Counted from the first letter of the stretch, positions 1 through 9,368 are shown. The stretch is 64,000 nt of DNA from Diplonema japonicum (GCA_964019335.1 OZ025661.1:186001-250000); one strand, 5' to 3'. Notes: a model not told the origin generated them from the sequence alone. Translations and numbers: made by a program.

Positions 1-351
1 CCACTTCCCGATCATGTAGGTGGAATACCCAGCTTTGCGGAGGTGTTCCGGGAGCGTAGGAACGTCTTGGGGAATCCCTGCGGTGCTCCCTGGAACGATC
101 GTGTCCATGTGCTGGAGCCCCGTGGTGAAGGGGTACCGTCCTGTCATGAAGGCAGACCTTGTGGGGCTGCACACGGGTTGCATGTAGTACCTCCCGAGCT
201 TGATCCCTTCCTCGGCCAGCTTGTCGATGGACGGGGATGGCATGTCTCCACCATTGTAGCCTACATCAGCCCATCCCAGGTCATCTACCACAAGCATCAG
301 GACGTGAGGCTGGATGCTCACAACGGCTGCCACCGTGAGAATGGATAACAT
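1..351 (-). CDS. Sulfatase (arylsulfatase-like), N-terminal part, cut by the window edge
   Basis: An uninterrupted minus-strand frame of 117 codons runs from an ATG at 351-349 to base 1. It begins with a short hydrophobic stretch (LTVAAVVSI) that could be a signal peptide. It continues into the canonical sulfatase start: a VVDDLGWADVGYNG block, where the two Asp bind the metal, then PSIDKLAEEG, then the active-site signature CSPTRSAFMTGRYP. In sulfatases the Cys of C-x-P-x-R is converted to formylglycine, and here it sits in QPVCSPTRS. The YMIGKW block that follows is also typical. The order and spacing match arylsulfatases of the B/I/J type, which hydrolyse sulfate esters of glycans in lysosomes or outside the cell. 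The rest of the enzyme lies left of the window, so subfamily and substrate cannot be judged. Confidence 0.9.
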   Translation of the reverse strand, partial: MLSILTVAAVVSIQPHVLMLVVDDLGWADVGYNGGDMPSPSIDKLAEEGIKLGRYYMQPVCSPTRSAFMTGRYPFTTGLQHMDTIVPGSTAGIPQDVPTLPEHLRKAGYSTYMIGKW

Positions 352-395
352 TTTTTTTACTTTTTTTTTTTTTTTTTTGCTAAGATCTGAAAAAG
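352..395 (-). promoter_or_regulatory. Probable trans-splice acceptor and A-rich leader of the sulfatase gene
   Basis: On the coding strand a GTCTTTTTCAG pyrimidine-AG site precedes a leader of about 30 nt made almost wholly of A, then the ATG. This is the arrangement expected for spliced-leader addition in euglenozoans. The leader sequence itself is not in the window. Confidence 0.45.
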
Positions 396-823
396 ACGTG
401 GCTTGCAATAGCACGGTGGTGGGGTGACAATAACAAAGTAACTATTTTGTGAAAAGAGAATCGGGGGGTGGAAGATAAAAAAAAAAATCCAAAACAACGC
501 TTCATCAGAAGAACTGAGGGGGGGTTGGGAAGGGAGGGGGGAAAGGAAAGGAACAAAAAAAGGGGGTAGAGAGAGGGGGGGTTTTAAAAAAAATAATGAT
601 TTTTCTTTTTCTTTGATAACTTCGGCCTCTTCTTATTTTTTTTCTTGTAACTAATTTTTTTTTTTTTTTTGTATCACACTACTGGCATCCCTCCTTTCCT
701 GGACTGTCTGCAGTTCAAATATTGGCGTTGTGTAGCTTCGCACCTACCTTGCCTCTTTGTAAGGCACATATAATGCCTGGGAAAAAAATTCTTTTTTTTT
801 TTTAGCTCACTCATACGCAATAT
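396..823. other. Intergenic spacer between WW-protein and sulfatase genes
   Basis: A/T and G homopolymers with no convincing coding frame on either strand. On the coding strand it holds the 3' flank of the WW-domain gene and the pyrimidine-rich region upstream of the sulfatase. Confidence 0.5.
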
Positions 824-1252
824 TCAGCAATTCACAGGTCTCCCAGGGCCGCGCGGGGTCATAGTCGGAACCAGATCTTGCTACAGCCAAGCCGTCCTTT
901 TTTTTTTTTTAAAAAATGAAATTTTTTTTTCTTTTGTATACCTGAATAGTTTTTTGAAGCCCCACAGGCCTCTCCCACTGCGAAGAGCCACCCCTTTCGA
1001 AGTAATACGTGAAACCATTCTTTTCCCTGCTCCCCCACCGCGGCATGTACTGTAAGAAAAAAAAGTTGTTACACAAAAAAAAAATACCTCCGCACTAAAT
1101 TCCTGCACGCAGTCCCAGAAGCTCGACTCCGCATTGGGGTCTACCATAGTCTCTCTGTGTTGCTTCTTGCACGGGCCGATGGACGCCGCCGCGATGATAT
1201 CCAGTTTCAGACCAACATCAGAGTCCCCCTTGGCTTGTTGTGGTATCGCCAT
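824..1252 (-). CDS. Small WW-domain protein (three exons, about 109 aa)
   Basis: Proposed exons on the minus strand are 1252-1088, 1049-942 and 880-824. The introns are 38 nt (GTATTT...TTACAG) and 61 nt (GTATAC...CTGTAG). Exon 1 starts at an ATG preceded by an A-rich leader and encodes 55 residues ending in WDCVQEFSAE. Exon 2 continues in frame with YMPRWGSREKNGFTYYFERG followed by SSQWERPVG. This contains the core of a WW domain: aromatic W, NG turn, TYY, and the second W followed by ERP. WW domains bind proline-rich ligands, so this is a likely adaptor. The last exon is the weakest part. With the chosen acceptor the protein ends PGRPVNC. An acceptor 4 nt further on would end it sooner. Neither reading disturbs the WW core. 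No partner can be named. Confidence 0.65.
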
Positions 1253-1377
1253 TTTTTTTTTTTTTTTTCTTTTCGCCTTTTTTTTCTTTTTTTTTGCCGC
1301 CACGGTTTCCTCAAAAAGAAGAAAAAAAAAATACTGGTTAAAAAAAAAAAAGTAATTGTTACCCCCATTTTTTTTTT

Positions 1378-1692
1378 TTACCCGTGTTTCCACAGGAGTA
1401 TTTGGTGCTCACCCAACGTAAAGTGAATAAATTTCATGGACTCGTAAGTGCAGTGTGCGCCGAAGCTCTTCCCATACACGCAGTGCCACCTCCCGGGCCC
1501 TAACACCTTGTCAGCTTCTTTTTTAATACACATTGCGATATCCCGTTCTGTGGCCTGCTCCTTTACGTTCAAGGCGGCCTGTGCAAACTCCACTGCTTTC
1601 TGTTGCTCCTCTTCTGCCATGTAAGCGGTGACAATTGACACTTTCCTCTCAACAACCTCTTTCTGGTCCTTGTCTTTCCGATCGGTGGCCAT
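1378..1692 (-). CDS. Dynein light chain LC8 family (DYNLL-like)
   Basis: A single 104-residue frame matches the LC8 fold along its length. It has an N-terminal beta strand (VSIVTAYMAEEEQQKAV), then helices with ERDIAMCIKKEADK, then GRWHCVYGKSFGAHCTYESM and a C-terminal strand FIHFTLGEHQILLWKHG. Compared with typical LC8 the WHC-V-G--FG core and the final IL-hydrophobic-K-G ending are kept. LC8 is a homodimeric hub that binds short linear motifs in dynein intermediate chain and many other partners, including axonemal dyneins and radial spokes. The ATG at 1692 is preferred over the one at 1701 because LC8 proteins start close to this point. The family is about 89 aa, so this member is slightly long, mostly at the N-terminus (a charged DRKDKDQKEV stretch). 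Confidence 0.88.
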   Translation of the reverse strand: MATDRKDKDQKEVVERKVSIVTAYMAEEEQQKAVEFAQAALNVKEQATERDIAMCIKKEADKVLGPGRWHCVYGKSFGAHCTYESMKFIHFTLGEHQILLWKHG

Positions 1693-1805
1693 CTTCTCCA
1701 CGCAGCCCTCCCCCCTCTTACTGTGTGTGTAGATGTGTGACGATACATATGGGGGAATAGATGTGACAAAAAAAAGAGGGGGGGTGTGGAAACACCGTCG
1801 TTATG

Positions 1806-3080
1806 TCAGTGGACCGATTTACAGATTAGCAAGGAAGGCTCCTTGAGCCCCTCGAAAAGGGTTTGCTTTAGAAACGCCGGGTTCACGGGAACGGGGGTCC
1901 ATCTCTTGTGTTTCAGGCCCCACACGGAGAGGAACCGTTCTGAAATGTTCTCGGCGGCAGACAGTGAGGCGTGAGAGAGCAGGATACTGACAGCGCTGAA
2001 GATGGCTAGGAGCGCAGCTCGTTTCATTGAAGACAACGACGACAGGGGGCGAACAGGTGTTTTTTTCCTCTTGTTTCGTTTTTTTGACAACGGAGATGTA
2101 CAAGGCGGGCATGCCTTGCCAGCGACGTGACTATAGTCGGCAATCCGGGAAGGCAGGGGTTTCTTCCCCCTCTTCACCCGCACCGATGCAACCTCGTCGA
2201 TGTTTAAGTTCACATCCTCCACTGCAACGAACTCAACGGACTTGCGTGTTTCCTCGTCATCAGTATTATCAGGTAATGAAACATTGTCCTTCGTCACCTT
2301 GGAAACCGGTGCAATTTCATCTTCTTTGGATACGCGATTCGGGGGTTTTCTACGGATTTTCTGCGTAGTTCGGACATGAACTGTTTGGTCATTTGAAAGT
2401 ACAAAGGTAAGGGTGTGTGGAGAAGCGGTGGGAACAACGGGTGCGGACGCAGCGGGAAGAACGGGTTTTTTAGTTTTCGCGTCCGCCACGACCACGGCCA
2501 CGGCCTCCTTGCACTGTAGTGCGAGGTTTAAATACTCGCGTTTCTTGGACGTCGCAGTCCATGTGTCCAGCACCCTTGAGAAAACTTTTAGAAACTCCGA
2601 TTTGTAGATTCTCTCCGCTTTTCGTGCGTCTTTTTCCCACTCCTTTTCCAGCTCTTCGGTGAACGTCCCTCCAGGCAACACGGTTCTTCCAACGGCCGAG
2701 AAGATGTCCATGTACTCAGACTTCACGATGTACATCTTCTTGGTGACAGTCCGCCATATGTCCCGTGAAATTTCACGGAGCTCGTAGCAGTTTTTCACGA
2801 GTTCCCGGCGCTTGAGGTTGCCGTCTGTGTACTGTCCGGTGTTGACCTGGTTTCTGTACTCCAGCGACCCGGGCTTTGAAGTATCGATCACGTCGAAGCA
2901 AATCTCTTTTTGAACCATTTCTTTTATCCACAGTCGCAGCGCGTCCCCTGCAGACGCCCGTCTCCTCCCGCGAAGATGTCGGTCATGAAAAGGCAAACCC
3001 ACCTCAATGTTGTCAGGTGTGACAACACCTTTGCCGATGGGAGAGAACTGCCCGAAGACCATGGGTGCATGGTTTTCCAT
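1806..3080 (-). CDS. Unknown protein, 424 aa, with basic C-terminal half and one hydrophobic segment
   Basis: One uninterrupted frame. Residues about 40-200 look like a charged, mostly helical domain (ALRLWIKEMVQKEICFDVID, then a Lys/Glu-rich helix around EELEKEWEKDARKAER). The middle is Pro/Ala/Val-rich and likely disordered. Residues about 335-365 are strongly basic (SKKRNKRKKTP) and are followed by a single hydrophobic stretch, RAALLAIFSAVSILLSHASL, which could be a membrane anchor or part of a hydrophobic helix. I do not recognise the family. The ATG lies next to a run of about 18 C on the plus strand (3085-3104), so the true start could shift if that run hides a length error. The stop is 105 bp from the LC8 start. 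Confidence 0.6.
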   Translation of the reverse strand: MENHAPMVFGQFSPIGKGVVTPDNIEVGLPFHDRHLRGRRRASAGDALRLWIKEMVQKEICFDVIDTSKPGSLEYRNQVNTGQYTDGNLKRRELVKNCYELREISRDIWRTVTKKMYIVKSEYMDIFSAVGRTVLPGGTFTEELEKEWEKDARKAERIYKSEFLKVFSRVLDTWTATSKKREYLNLALQCKEAVAVVVADAKTKKPVLPAASAPVVPTASPHTLTFVLSNDQTVHVRTTQKIRRKPPNRVSKEDEIAPVSKVTKDNVSLPDNTDDEETRKSVEFVAVEDVNLNIDEVASVRVKRGKKPLPSRIADYSHVAGKACPPCTSPLSKKRNKRKKTPVRPLSSLSSMKRAALLAIFSAVSILLSHASLSAAENISERFLSVWGLKHKRWTPVPVNPAFLKQTLFEGLKEPSLLICKSVH

Positions 3081-3197
3081 CGCTCCCCCCCCCCCCCCCC
3101 CCCCTCGGCTCTCTGTTTTATTTTAATTTGAAAATAAGAGACGGGGACAAAAAAAAAAAAACTATGATTGTGTGTCCTGATAACATATCTTTTTTTT

Positions 3198-4406
3198 TCA
3201 TTCAATTTTGTCGACCGGGGCGGATTTGTCGGTGTACACTGCCCAAGGGCCGCCATCTTTGGAATACCAATCCATAGGGTAGATGCTGGGCATGACGGCG
3301 GTTCCCATCGCAACCTCAAGTTCGAATGGTGACAGGATAGGGGTTTCGAAGTGCATCCCCCAGTCGATGGAGAGACGGGGACAGGATATCTGCACCCAAG
3401 CCGTTATGTCCTCGAAAAGCGCAAGCTTAGCGGGGAATATCTCCGACAAGAGAACCACCACGTAGTCTATGCCACGCGCTTTGAGTATCCGTTCCACACG
3501 CGTGAGCGCAGCAGGGGAGCCTTGATGCCCGAGCGTTCCAAGCGCAACACCAAACCGCGTTGCGGTGCGTGCTTTTTCTATAGATTTCATTCGATTCTCT
3601 TTCATGAGAACATGGTCGTAACCTTCTTCAGTCAGCTGTTTGGTATAAGGATTGTACAGGTATGCTTTCAAATGCGGGTTGTGTATCATCAAGGACTCCA
3701 TGTGGAAACGCCCGTCAGCGAGAAAAACCATGATTTCATGTTCGCCAGATGGGAGCTTGGGTGATGTGCACCCTAACACCTCACCGTAAGAGAGAGGCTT
3801 GGCTTGGGGCACCATGGGTGGGTTGTCGAAGTGGGAGGAGAGTGCTTCCGATGCAGCTCGGAGGCAGCTGGCGAATTGGATCGTCGCTGACATTACGATT
3901 TTCTTGTCCTTCGGGACGAGTTTTTTAATGGTGTCCACAACGTGGTCCACATCGACCTTTATCTCCACAAACACGTACATCATGTTTGGGACCACACAGT
4001 CTCGGATAGAAATTAAACAGCTGTGTCCATAGTGGACTAGAAAGTCAGCACCAAGAGCCTTTGCTGCCCAGTCGTCGACACAGCATGCTCCATATGTTAC
4101 GTCACCCAAAAGAGCGCATTCCACACCTAATGATTTTTCCAGTATTGAAGCGATGACAGGGGCGAAGAGGAGCAGTCCCTCGGGGAACTGGAGGGCCACG
4201 CGTTTTGCCCCGCTTTCCCGGACCCTCCACACCGTCTTGTGTATCTCGAAGGTGTAGTTGGACGGGAGCTCTGCTGCCATCTTGTTCAGAACGGGGTCCT
4301 CCAATATCTCGACAGGAATGGCCCCACGGCCTCTTGCGATTACTCGCTTTGGTTTTGCCTTGGGCTTAACCTCTACCACTTCATTGCCTCCGCAATTACA
4401 CGACAT
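3198..4406 (-). CDS. DPH1: 2-(3-amino-3-carboxypropyl)histidine synthase subunit 1 (diphthamide synthesis)
   Basis: A 402-residue intronless frame with the features of eukaryotic Dph1. It has the VALQFPEGLLLFAP block near residue 70, then GDVTYGACCVDD (around 101-112, containing an iron-sulfur cysteine), LVHYGHSCL, a central LGTLGHQGSP and a C-terminal QISCPRLSIDWG with another conserved cysteine, followed by PYxLSPFE-like and WYSKDGG motifs. Dph1 and Dph2 form the radical-SAM-like enzyme that transfers the 3-amino-3-carboxypropyl group of S-adenosylmethionine to a histidine of elongation factor 2. This is the first step of diphthamide synthesis in the cytosol. The length is close to the usual 400-440 aa. 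The first 20 residues, Cys- and Lys-rich, are not conserved features that I recognise. Confidence 0.93.
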   Translation of the reverse strand: MSCNCGGNEVVEVKPKAKPKRVIARGRGAIPVEILEDPVLNKMAAELPSNYTFEIHKTVWRVRESGAKRVALQFPEGLLLFAPVIASILEKSLGVECALLGDVTYGACCVDDWAAKALGADFLVHYGHSCLISIRDCVVPNMMYVFVEIKVDVDHVVDTIKKLVPKDKKIVMSATIQFASCLRAASEALSSHFDNPPMVPQAKPLSYGEVLGCTSPKLPSGEHEIMVFLADGRFHMESLMIHNPHLKAYLYNPYTKQLTEEGYDHVLMKENRMKSIEKARTATRFGVALGTLGHQGSPAALTRVERILKARGIDYVVVLLSEIFPAKLALFEDITAWVQISCPRLSIDWGMHFETPILSPFELEVAMGTAVMPSIYPMDWYSKDGGPWAVYTDKSAPVDKIE

Positions 4407-4480
4407 TTTCTTTTTTTTTTTTTTTTCTGGGGTGTTTGTAAATTAGGAAGGGGAGGGGAGGGGAGGGGGGGATAGAAATA
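4407..4480 (-). promoter_or_regulatory. Probable trans-splice acceptor of DPH1
   Basis: On the coding strand the order is a tract of CCCCTCCCCTCCCCTTCC type, a short AT stretch, ACACCCCAG, a leader of about 20 A, then GAAAATG. A long pyrimidine tract followed by the first AG and a short leader is the classical euglenozoan signal for spliced-leader addition. This is the clearest example in the window. Confidence 0.55.
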
Positions 4481-5279
4481 AATAAACAGGGTGAAAGGGT
4501 GGGGGAAAAAAAAAAGAAGAAAAAAACACACTGCCGTCCCTTTGATTCTGAAGAGGATAAAAAAAAAACAAAAAAAAAAAACATGTTGACATCATCAGAT
4601 GGTCGTCATGCGAATAGAAGTACTCGTCATCACAGGAACGTAGCTTATGGCTCCTTTTTTTTTTTTTTTTTGTTTTTGTTTTTGTTTTCCTCCCTTTCAA
4701 GTAATACCACTCTTAACTGCCCATCTCACTACGTTCAGCGCGCACACAACGAATGCAAATTTCAGCCCAGCCTGATGGAATTCCGCGTCCGCCTGATTTT
4801 TTACTTTGTCCCCTCCCGCCCCTTCTTTTTTTCCAAGAAAGACTCTCTACAATACCTTGTGCTTGGGGTACTGCTCCTGTCCCATTCCCATTCCAGGCAT
4901 CATTTTTGTATTATGTGTGATAGCCCTTTTTTTTTTTTCCTTTTTTCTTCCCCCCCCTCTCAAGAAGGCACAAACACGAAAACAAAGAAGAAAGGACAAA
5001 AAAAAATAGATACTCAGTTTTGTTGTGTTTGTGTTTGTTGTGGAAAAGAAAAGGGCGTGGGGGGAGGCTCTGTGAAAAGCTATGTCTTTCGCAAGTATAA
5101 CCAACAAAAAGAGAGGAAGAAGGGGAAGGGGGGGGGGGGGGGGGGGGTCCACCAAAAATAGTTCCCAAAAAAAAAAAAAAAAAAAAAAAGCAGGCCTTAA
5201 AGCACGGATGAGGAAAAAAAAGAAATTTGAACTGTCAAGGAGAGGTAAAAGGTACTTTCCACTATTACTTTGCTGGCAC

Positions 5280-5310
<31 letters not shown>

Positions 5311-6068
5311 AGAAAGACAAAAGGGTTAAAACTGTGAGGCTAGGTACTCGGCTTTACGTTAGTATTATTAAACCCATCACCCCCTGCCTTCCCCCCCCCC
5401 CCCCCCCCCCCCCTTCTGTTGCAGATCTTTCTCACCTTCGCTTAAGGGAAGGTTGTGTCATGCACCAGAGAGGCACAGGCCCCCAAAGAAACTTGGTCCT
5501 GCTGCCCCTCAAAAAAAAAAAAGGGAAAAAATTGAAAACAAATTGAAAATTCCAGCTGGGGAAACCACTTTGGTGTTTTTTTTTTTTTTTTTTTTTTCCC
5601 CTTTTTTTTTCTCTGATTTTTGAAAGAGAAATTGTGGCAGTACCTTAAAGAGGAACTGAATGGAAGAAGAAAAGAAAAGGGGGGGTAGGGTGGGAAGTTG
5701 ACCTATATACATTTCTTAAAGGGGACAAGCGGGGTGGATCAGATACTCGATTCTTCTTTTCTTTCTTTTTTCATTTTTTTTTCTCCAAAAAACCCCTTTC
5801 CTGACAAAAGAACGGGATCTTTTCTTTTTATTTTTTTAAAAAAAATTTCTTCTTTTTCGTTCTTTTTTTTTTCACGCCAAATTTTTCATATGCCAAAAAA
5901 AAAAAATGAAAATCTGTTGAGGGGTAGGGAGGGGGGGCTTTTTTTCTTTTTTCTTTTTTTTTTTCGTTTTCTTTCTTTTTTTTTTTGAGAATATTAATTC
6001 ATAACAAAAAAGGTGGGGGCGGGGGCTAGGGGAGGCTTAAATTAATCATCCGAGGTTTCCAAATTTCC

Positions 6069-6097
<29 letters not shown>
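4481..6097. other. Homopolymer-rich spacer, no gene seen
   Basis: Long A, T, C and G runs (A23 near 5167, A27 near 5280, C20 near 5393, A28 at 6070-6097) separate short unique stretches. No frame shows protein-like composition: translations are dominated by poly-Phe, Lys or Pro. A 70-bp unique stretch at 5435-5510 resembles one at 53370-53435 and is listed separately. Confidence 0.55.
5435..5510. repeat. Dispersed repeat fragment (copy 1)
   Basis: The stretch with GCTTAAGGGAAGG, then ATGCACC and a CCTGCTGCCCCT end corresponds block by block to 53370-53435, where the same words occur in the same order (GCTTAAGGGGAGG, ACGCACC, CTTGCTGCCCCT). It is probably the end of an interspersed element. 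The parent element is not in the window. Confidence 0.45.
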
Positions 6098-6100
<3 letters not shown>

Positions 6101-6150
6101 ACATTTAAGGGTACCTGCGGTATGTGGCAGGACGCCTGAAGAGTCTCAAT

Positions 6151-7800
6151 CTATCTCTTGATCGAACCTTTCTGCTGTGGTGTGGCCTTCGGCCCCTCGT
6201 TCGCCCTCCTCGGTACCTTAGGTATAAAACCCTCAACCGAGTTGGTACGGACACAATAGTTGTACAGTTGTTTCTCAAGGATGTGGCGGGTCGCCGGGGA
6301 GGCGAATACCGGTCTAGAGGAGTAGCCCCTTATGGAGCCGTTGTAGTAACCCAACGTGCGAAGGGAGTGGACAGAGGCTACCGAAGCAGCTGGAATGAGG
6401 GGCGCTATGCGCTTATTGGTGTGGATGCGTTCTAGTGCCGCTATCACCCGGCCTATGACACGCGCGCTCTCCTGGATGTCCTCACCCTCTCCACAAGGCG
6501 AGAGTCCTTCTGTGGCAATGAAGTCCACGGCCAGCTCAAGCCTGGAGACCTGTCCACCTGTTGTACCCCAGTGAAGGGCCGAGAGCCATCGGATGACGTG
6601 CGGGAATAGTCGCGGGAGGTACTGTTGCCTCAAACCGTTGTCGTAGTACCACCTCAGTGACCGCGGCTTGAGCAAACACCCCTTCTCGAAGGGCCTGTTC
6701 CACAAGTGAACACTAAAGTCCACAGTCTTCTTTCGTGCAAAGGCGAGTTGCAAGTTGCCAGTAATCTCCGCCATCATTAGCTGTAACTCAGCTGTTTCCA
6801 GCACGAGCCCCCCCGTCGCAATGCCATGCAGTTGTGTGCACCGGGGCCACTGGTTACGTTGTGCGCATAGTGCCGCCCGCTTCTCGGATGCTGTCCTGAT
6901 GTGCTCGTGTGCCTGACAGTCCCAGAGGGTGTGCTCCAGGAGCCTTGACGTATGTTGTGAAACGTCGAAAGTAGCGTCGCAGCCCATGCACTTCGTCCGC
7001 CCCCCGACCGTGTCATTGATGACCTTGGGGTGGAATGGGAAAACGGCCCCCACTATCACCTGTAGCACCCTTCGAGCTTTGGGCGGATTGCGAGTCGCCA
7101 GGTGTAAGTGTAGCCCGTTGGTGGCCTTCTCGTCGATGTTGCCCGTCCCCTGAAAGGAGGGTCTGCTCTCTTCTAGGGCCGTTCGCAGGTGGACCTTCAG
7201 GAGCTTCCTGACCTCGTGCTTCAGGGCCCTTGGCTCCAGGGGTACCCATTGCCGCGCGAACTGCGCCCAGCTGGACCCCAGTTCCCCCAGCAGTTCGTGG
7301 GTCTGTCCGAGCATCCCGCAAGGGCCGAGGGGGCTCCCGCCCCGGGCGGCTTCCTTGTACTTGTCCCTGCACGTTTTAACGAGTGCCCTGGACCCTTCGT
7401 CGCTTTGCATCATTCGCGCAAACGTCGTGATTCTGCGGTATGCGGCTGCTGAATAAGGGTCCAGCCTGTGACCTTTGAAAGCCACCCCAAGGTAGTTCGT
7501 CATGTTCGCTGAGAGCAACACCAGTTCATCCGGGTTGGTGGGCCCCGGGTTGGGGTGAATGTCACCATGTGTGAGGAGTCTCCTCCGAGCTTCGCCGGCA
7601 ATTGACTTCCTCGGACGTTTGGTAACGGGTCGGTGACCTCGAGGCAACGCCACCGGCCTGCGGCGTGAGCATAACGCACCGTTGGAGGGTGCGCCAAACC
7701 AGTCGGAGGGTATGCAGCGTGGGCTGAGGAGTGAGAGCGCGTCGAGGGTTAGCCCGTCCAGCGTGATCAGAGTGAGAAGTGCAAAAAGGAAAAGGAGCAC
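6151..7800 (-). CDS. Retroelement ORF2 lacking endonuclease and reverse transcriptase cores
   Basis: This is a 549-residue frame. Residues 1-27 are hydrophobic and signal-like (LLFLFALLTLITL...). A basic linker leads to a 2A-like GDIHPNPGP at residues 79-87. Directly after comes ELVLLSANMTNY, which resembles the first strand of the apurinic-type endonuclease domain that normally follows 2A in ingi/L1Tc-type elements. The text then jumps to a C-terminal region with CMGCDAT...HTSRLLEHTLWDC, the C-x2-C...H-x4-C type finger found near the end of many LINE proteins. No YADD-like reverse transcriptase motif exists in any frame that I can see. The open frame through the junction suggests either a recent deletion or selection on the short form. 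It starts 33 bp after the ORF1 stop. Confidence 0.7.
   Translation of the reverse strand: MLLFLFALLTLITLDGLTLDALSLLSPRCIPSDWFGAPSNGALCSRRRPVALPRGHRPVTKRPRKSIAGEARRRLLTHGDIHPNPGPTNPDELVLLSANMTNYLGVAFKGHRLDPYSAAAYRRITTFARMMQSDEGSRALVKTCRDKYKEAARGGSPLGPCGMLGQTHELLGELGSSWAQFARQWVPLEPRALKHEVRKLLKVHLRTALEESRPSFQGTGNIDEKATNGLHLHLATRNPPKARRVLQVIVGAVFPFHPKVINDTVGGRTKCMGCDATFDVSQHTSRLLEHTLWDCQAHEHIRTASEKRAALCAQRNQWPRCTQLHGIATGGLVLETAELQLMMAEITGNLQLAFARKKTVDFSVHLWNRPFEKGCLLKPRSLRWYYDNGLRQQYLPRLFPHVIRWLSALHWGTTGGQVSRLELAVDFIATEGLSPCGEGEDIQESARVIGRVIAALERIHTNKRIAPLIPAASVASVHSLRTLGYYNGSIRGYSSRPVFASPATRHILEKQLYNYCVRTNSVEGFIPKVPRRANEGPKATPQQKGSIKR
7540..7566 (-). other. 2A-like ribosome-skipping motif (GDIHPNPGP)
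   Basis: The codons for residues 79-87 of ORF2 read G-D-I-H-P-N-P-G-P, preceded by RRRLLTH. The 2A consensus is D-(V/I)-E-x-N-P-G-P. The single departure is His-Pro in place of Glu-x, a variant that occurs in several LINE families. Family knowledge: 2A causes the ribosome to skip the last Gly-Pro bond, releasing the upstream peptide. Activity of this copy is untested. Confidence 0.75.
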
Positions 7801-7833
7801 GGGCCGGAGTAGGGAGCCTGACCACGAGGATAG

Positions 7834-9368
7834 TCAGTTGAACTCATCCTGCGTGACCAGAGCTAGGTCCATCAGCGCCGCCTGGTCAGCGTCCCTTTTT
7901 CGTGAGGGGGAAGCGGATTCAGCGGCCGCCCGTTTAGCATCAGCCTCCGCTTTAGCCTTCGCGAGTGGGGACAGTGGGAATTCAGCCTCCGTGAGCTTAA
8001 CATGAGACCTTCCCTTGGGGTGGTATGCACGTCCGCAGCGCCGAGGTTTGTCCTCGACAGCCCATTCTCTGATCGAGATGGAGGGCATGTTGTCCGGTCG
8101 GCTGATGATGAGAGTAGGGGGGGGCTCCTCTGCCCTCGCTAGCCATCTCCCCCCGGGCATCCGGCTGAGCTTTTTTATTTCCCACCCCTGCATCCTGCAG
8201 TCGTCTGTGATGTCACACGGGTGCTCCCCGTACGCGGCCCCCTCGATCACATACTTCCTCCCCACCTGATCTTCCGGCAGGAACACCGCGCCAAGAGATT
8301 GCGTCACCACGTGCCGAGCAGTGCCTGGCGGGAGCATGATCGCCAGACCGATGGGAGTGACTGTGGGGGCAATACGGAAGCTAGAAGAAGGCCCGGTGAA
8401 GGTACGAGGAACATCCACCGGTCGGATCGTTTTCTTGAGCTGGATGACTTCCAACCGTTCCTCGGGGAGGGCGTGTGTCCAGTACACGTCGTTGTCACCG
8501 CTGTTGCTGAGGAGGCGGCTGGCGTGCAGCCAGTCCACGCGCACCCTTGCTGTTGCTCGCTGCGCCGTCCTCTCAACCCGCCATACGTTGTCCCTCGTGA
8601 CCTCGTAGGCTTCCTGTTTGTCCCTAGCAGCTAGCATCGCCATCCTGGCCACTGCCTCCCCGTTCGTTGTTCTCGCCCACTGCTCGTTGGAGCAGAAGTC
8701 CTTGGCGACAATCGCCACGAGGACCACTGTCCTGTTCGTGCGCGTCTTGGGCTTGTCCCCGTCGGCCATCGTCGGGTCGTATTGATCGCCGGACGTCCAT
8801 AGGGTCTTGATGCCTCTGCTAGTGGGGGTCGCAACCTCCCTGGCGCCCTCGAACCGGGTTGTGAGACGACGCGGTGGTCCAGCTCCAGGCTCGCCAACCT
8901 CGCCGCTAGGACTTCGGGATCGGGACAGTTGAAGTAGATCCCCTTGAGAAGTGGTTCGGGGACTTCGTTGAAAATGGGCGCGCCGTTCCAGTGTTTTGCG
9001 TCCAGGGAGGTCTTTGGTGGGGGGCCTCTCAGTTTGTCAGCCCACGTGGAGGTCACAGGTCGCTTCTGCTGGGTCTGATGCCCGACCGTCTGCCACTTCC
9101 CGGCCTTCTGGTGCTGCGGTTGTTGCTGCTTGGTGGTCTGCTTCTGTTGCTGTCCCTGCTTGTGTTGCCGTCCCTGCTTCTGTTGCTGTCCCTGTTTCTG
9201 TTGCTGTCCCTGCTTTTGTAGCTGTCCCTGCTTTTGTTGCTGTCCCTGCCGCCCTTCCATGAGCGCTAAGAGCATGCCAATTATCCTGACACACTCTCCA
9301 CTCCATGCCCCTTGGCTTGCCAGCTTCTCTGCTCTGTCGAGCATCTCTCCTATCAGCTTCCTATCCAT
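7834..9368 (-). pseudogene. Retroelement ORF1 with one frameshift
   Basis: Two overlapping minus-strand frames join into one protein of about 510 aa. The first starts at the ATG at 9368 and holds a helical N-terminus and a Gln/Lys repeat (QGQQQKQ units, plus-strand 9120-9260). It then reads LKGIYFNCPDPEVLAARLASLELDHRVV, after which the frame becomes Arg/Pro nonsense. Reading on in the neighbouring frame from about 8870 gives FEGAREVATPTSRG, then the open frame containing MADGDKPK, which runs to the stop at 7834. A single base change of length near 8865-8880 accounts for this. The C-terminal part (TRTNRTVVLVAIVAKDFCSN onward) has no finger motif I recognise. Role by position: ORF1 of LINEs is usually an RNA-binding coat or chaperone. 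The repeat could itself be unstable in length. Confidence 0.65.

Noticed and set aside
4499-5312. Several overlapping Lys-, Phe- or Pro-rich frames
   Set aside because: Their composition comes from homopolymer runs. No domain or conserved copy supports them.
9120-9260. Regular short repeats suggestive of a CRISPR array or tandem satellite
   Set aside because: The units encode a Gln/Lys repeat inside retroelement ORF1, and there are no spacers.
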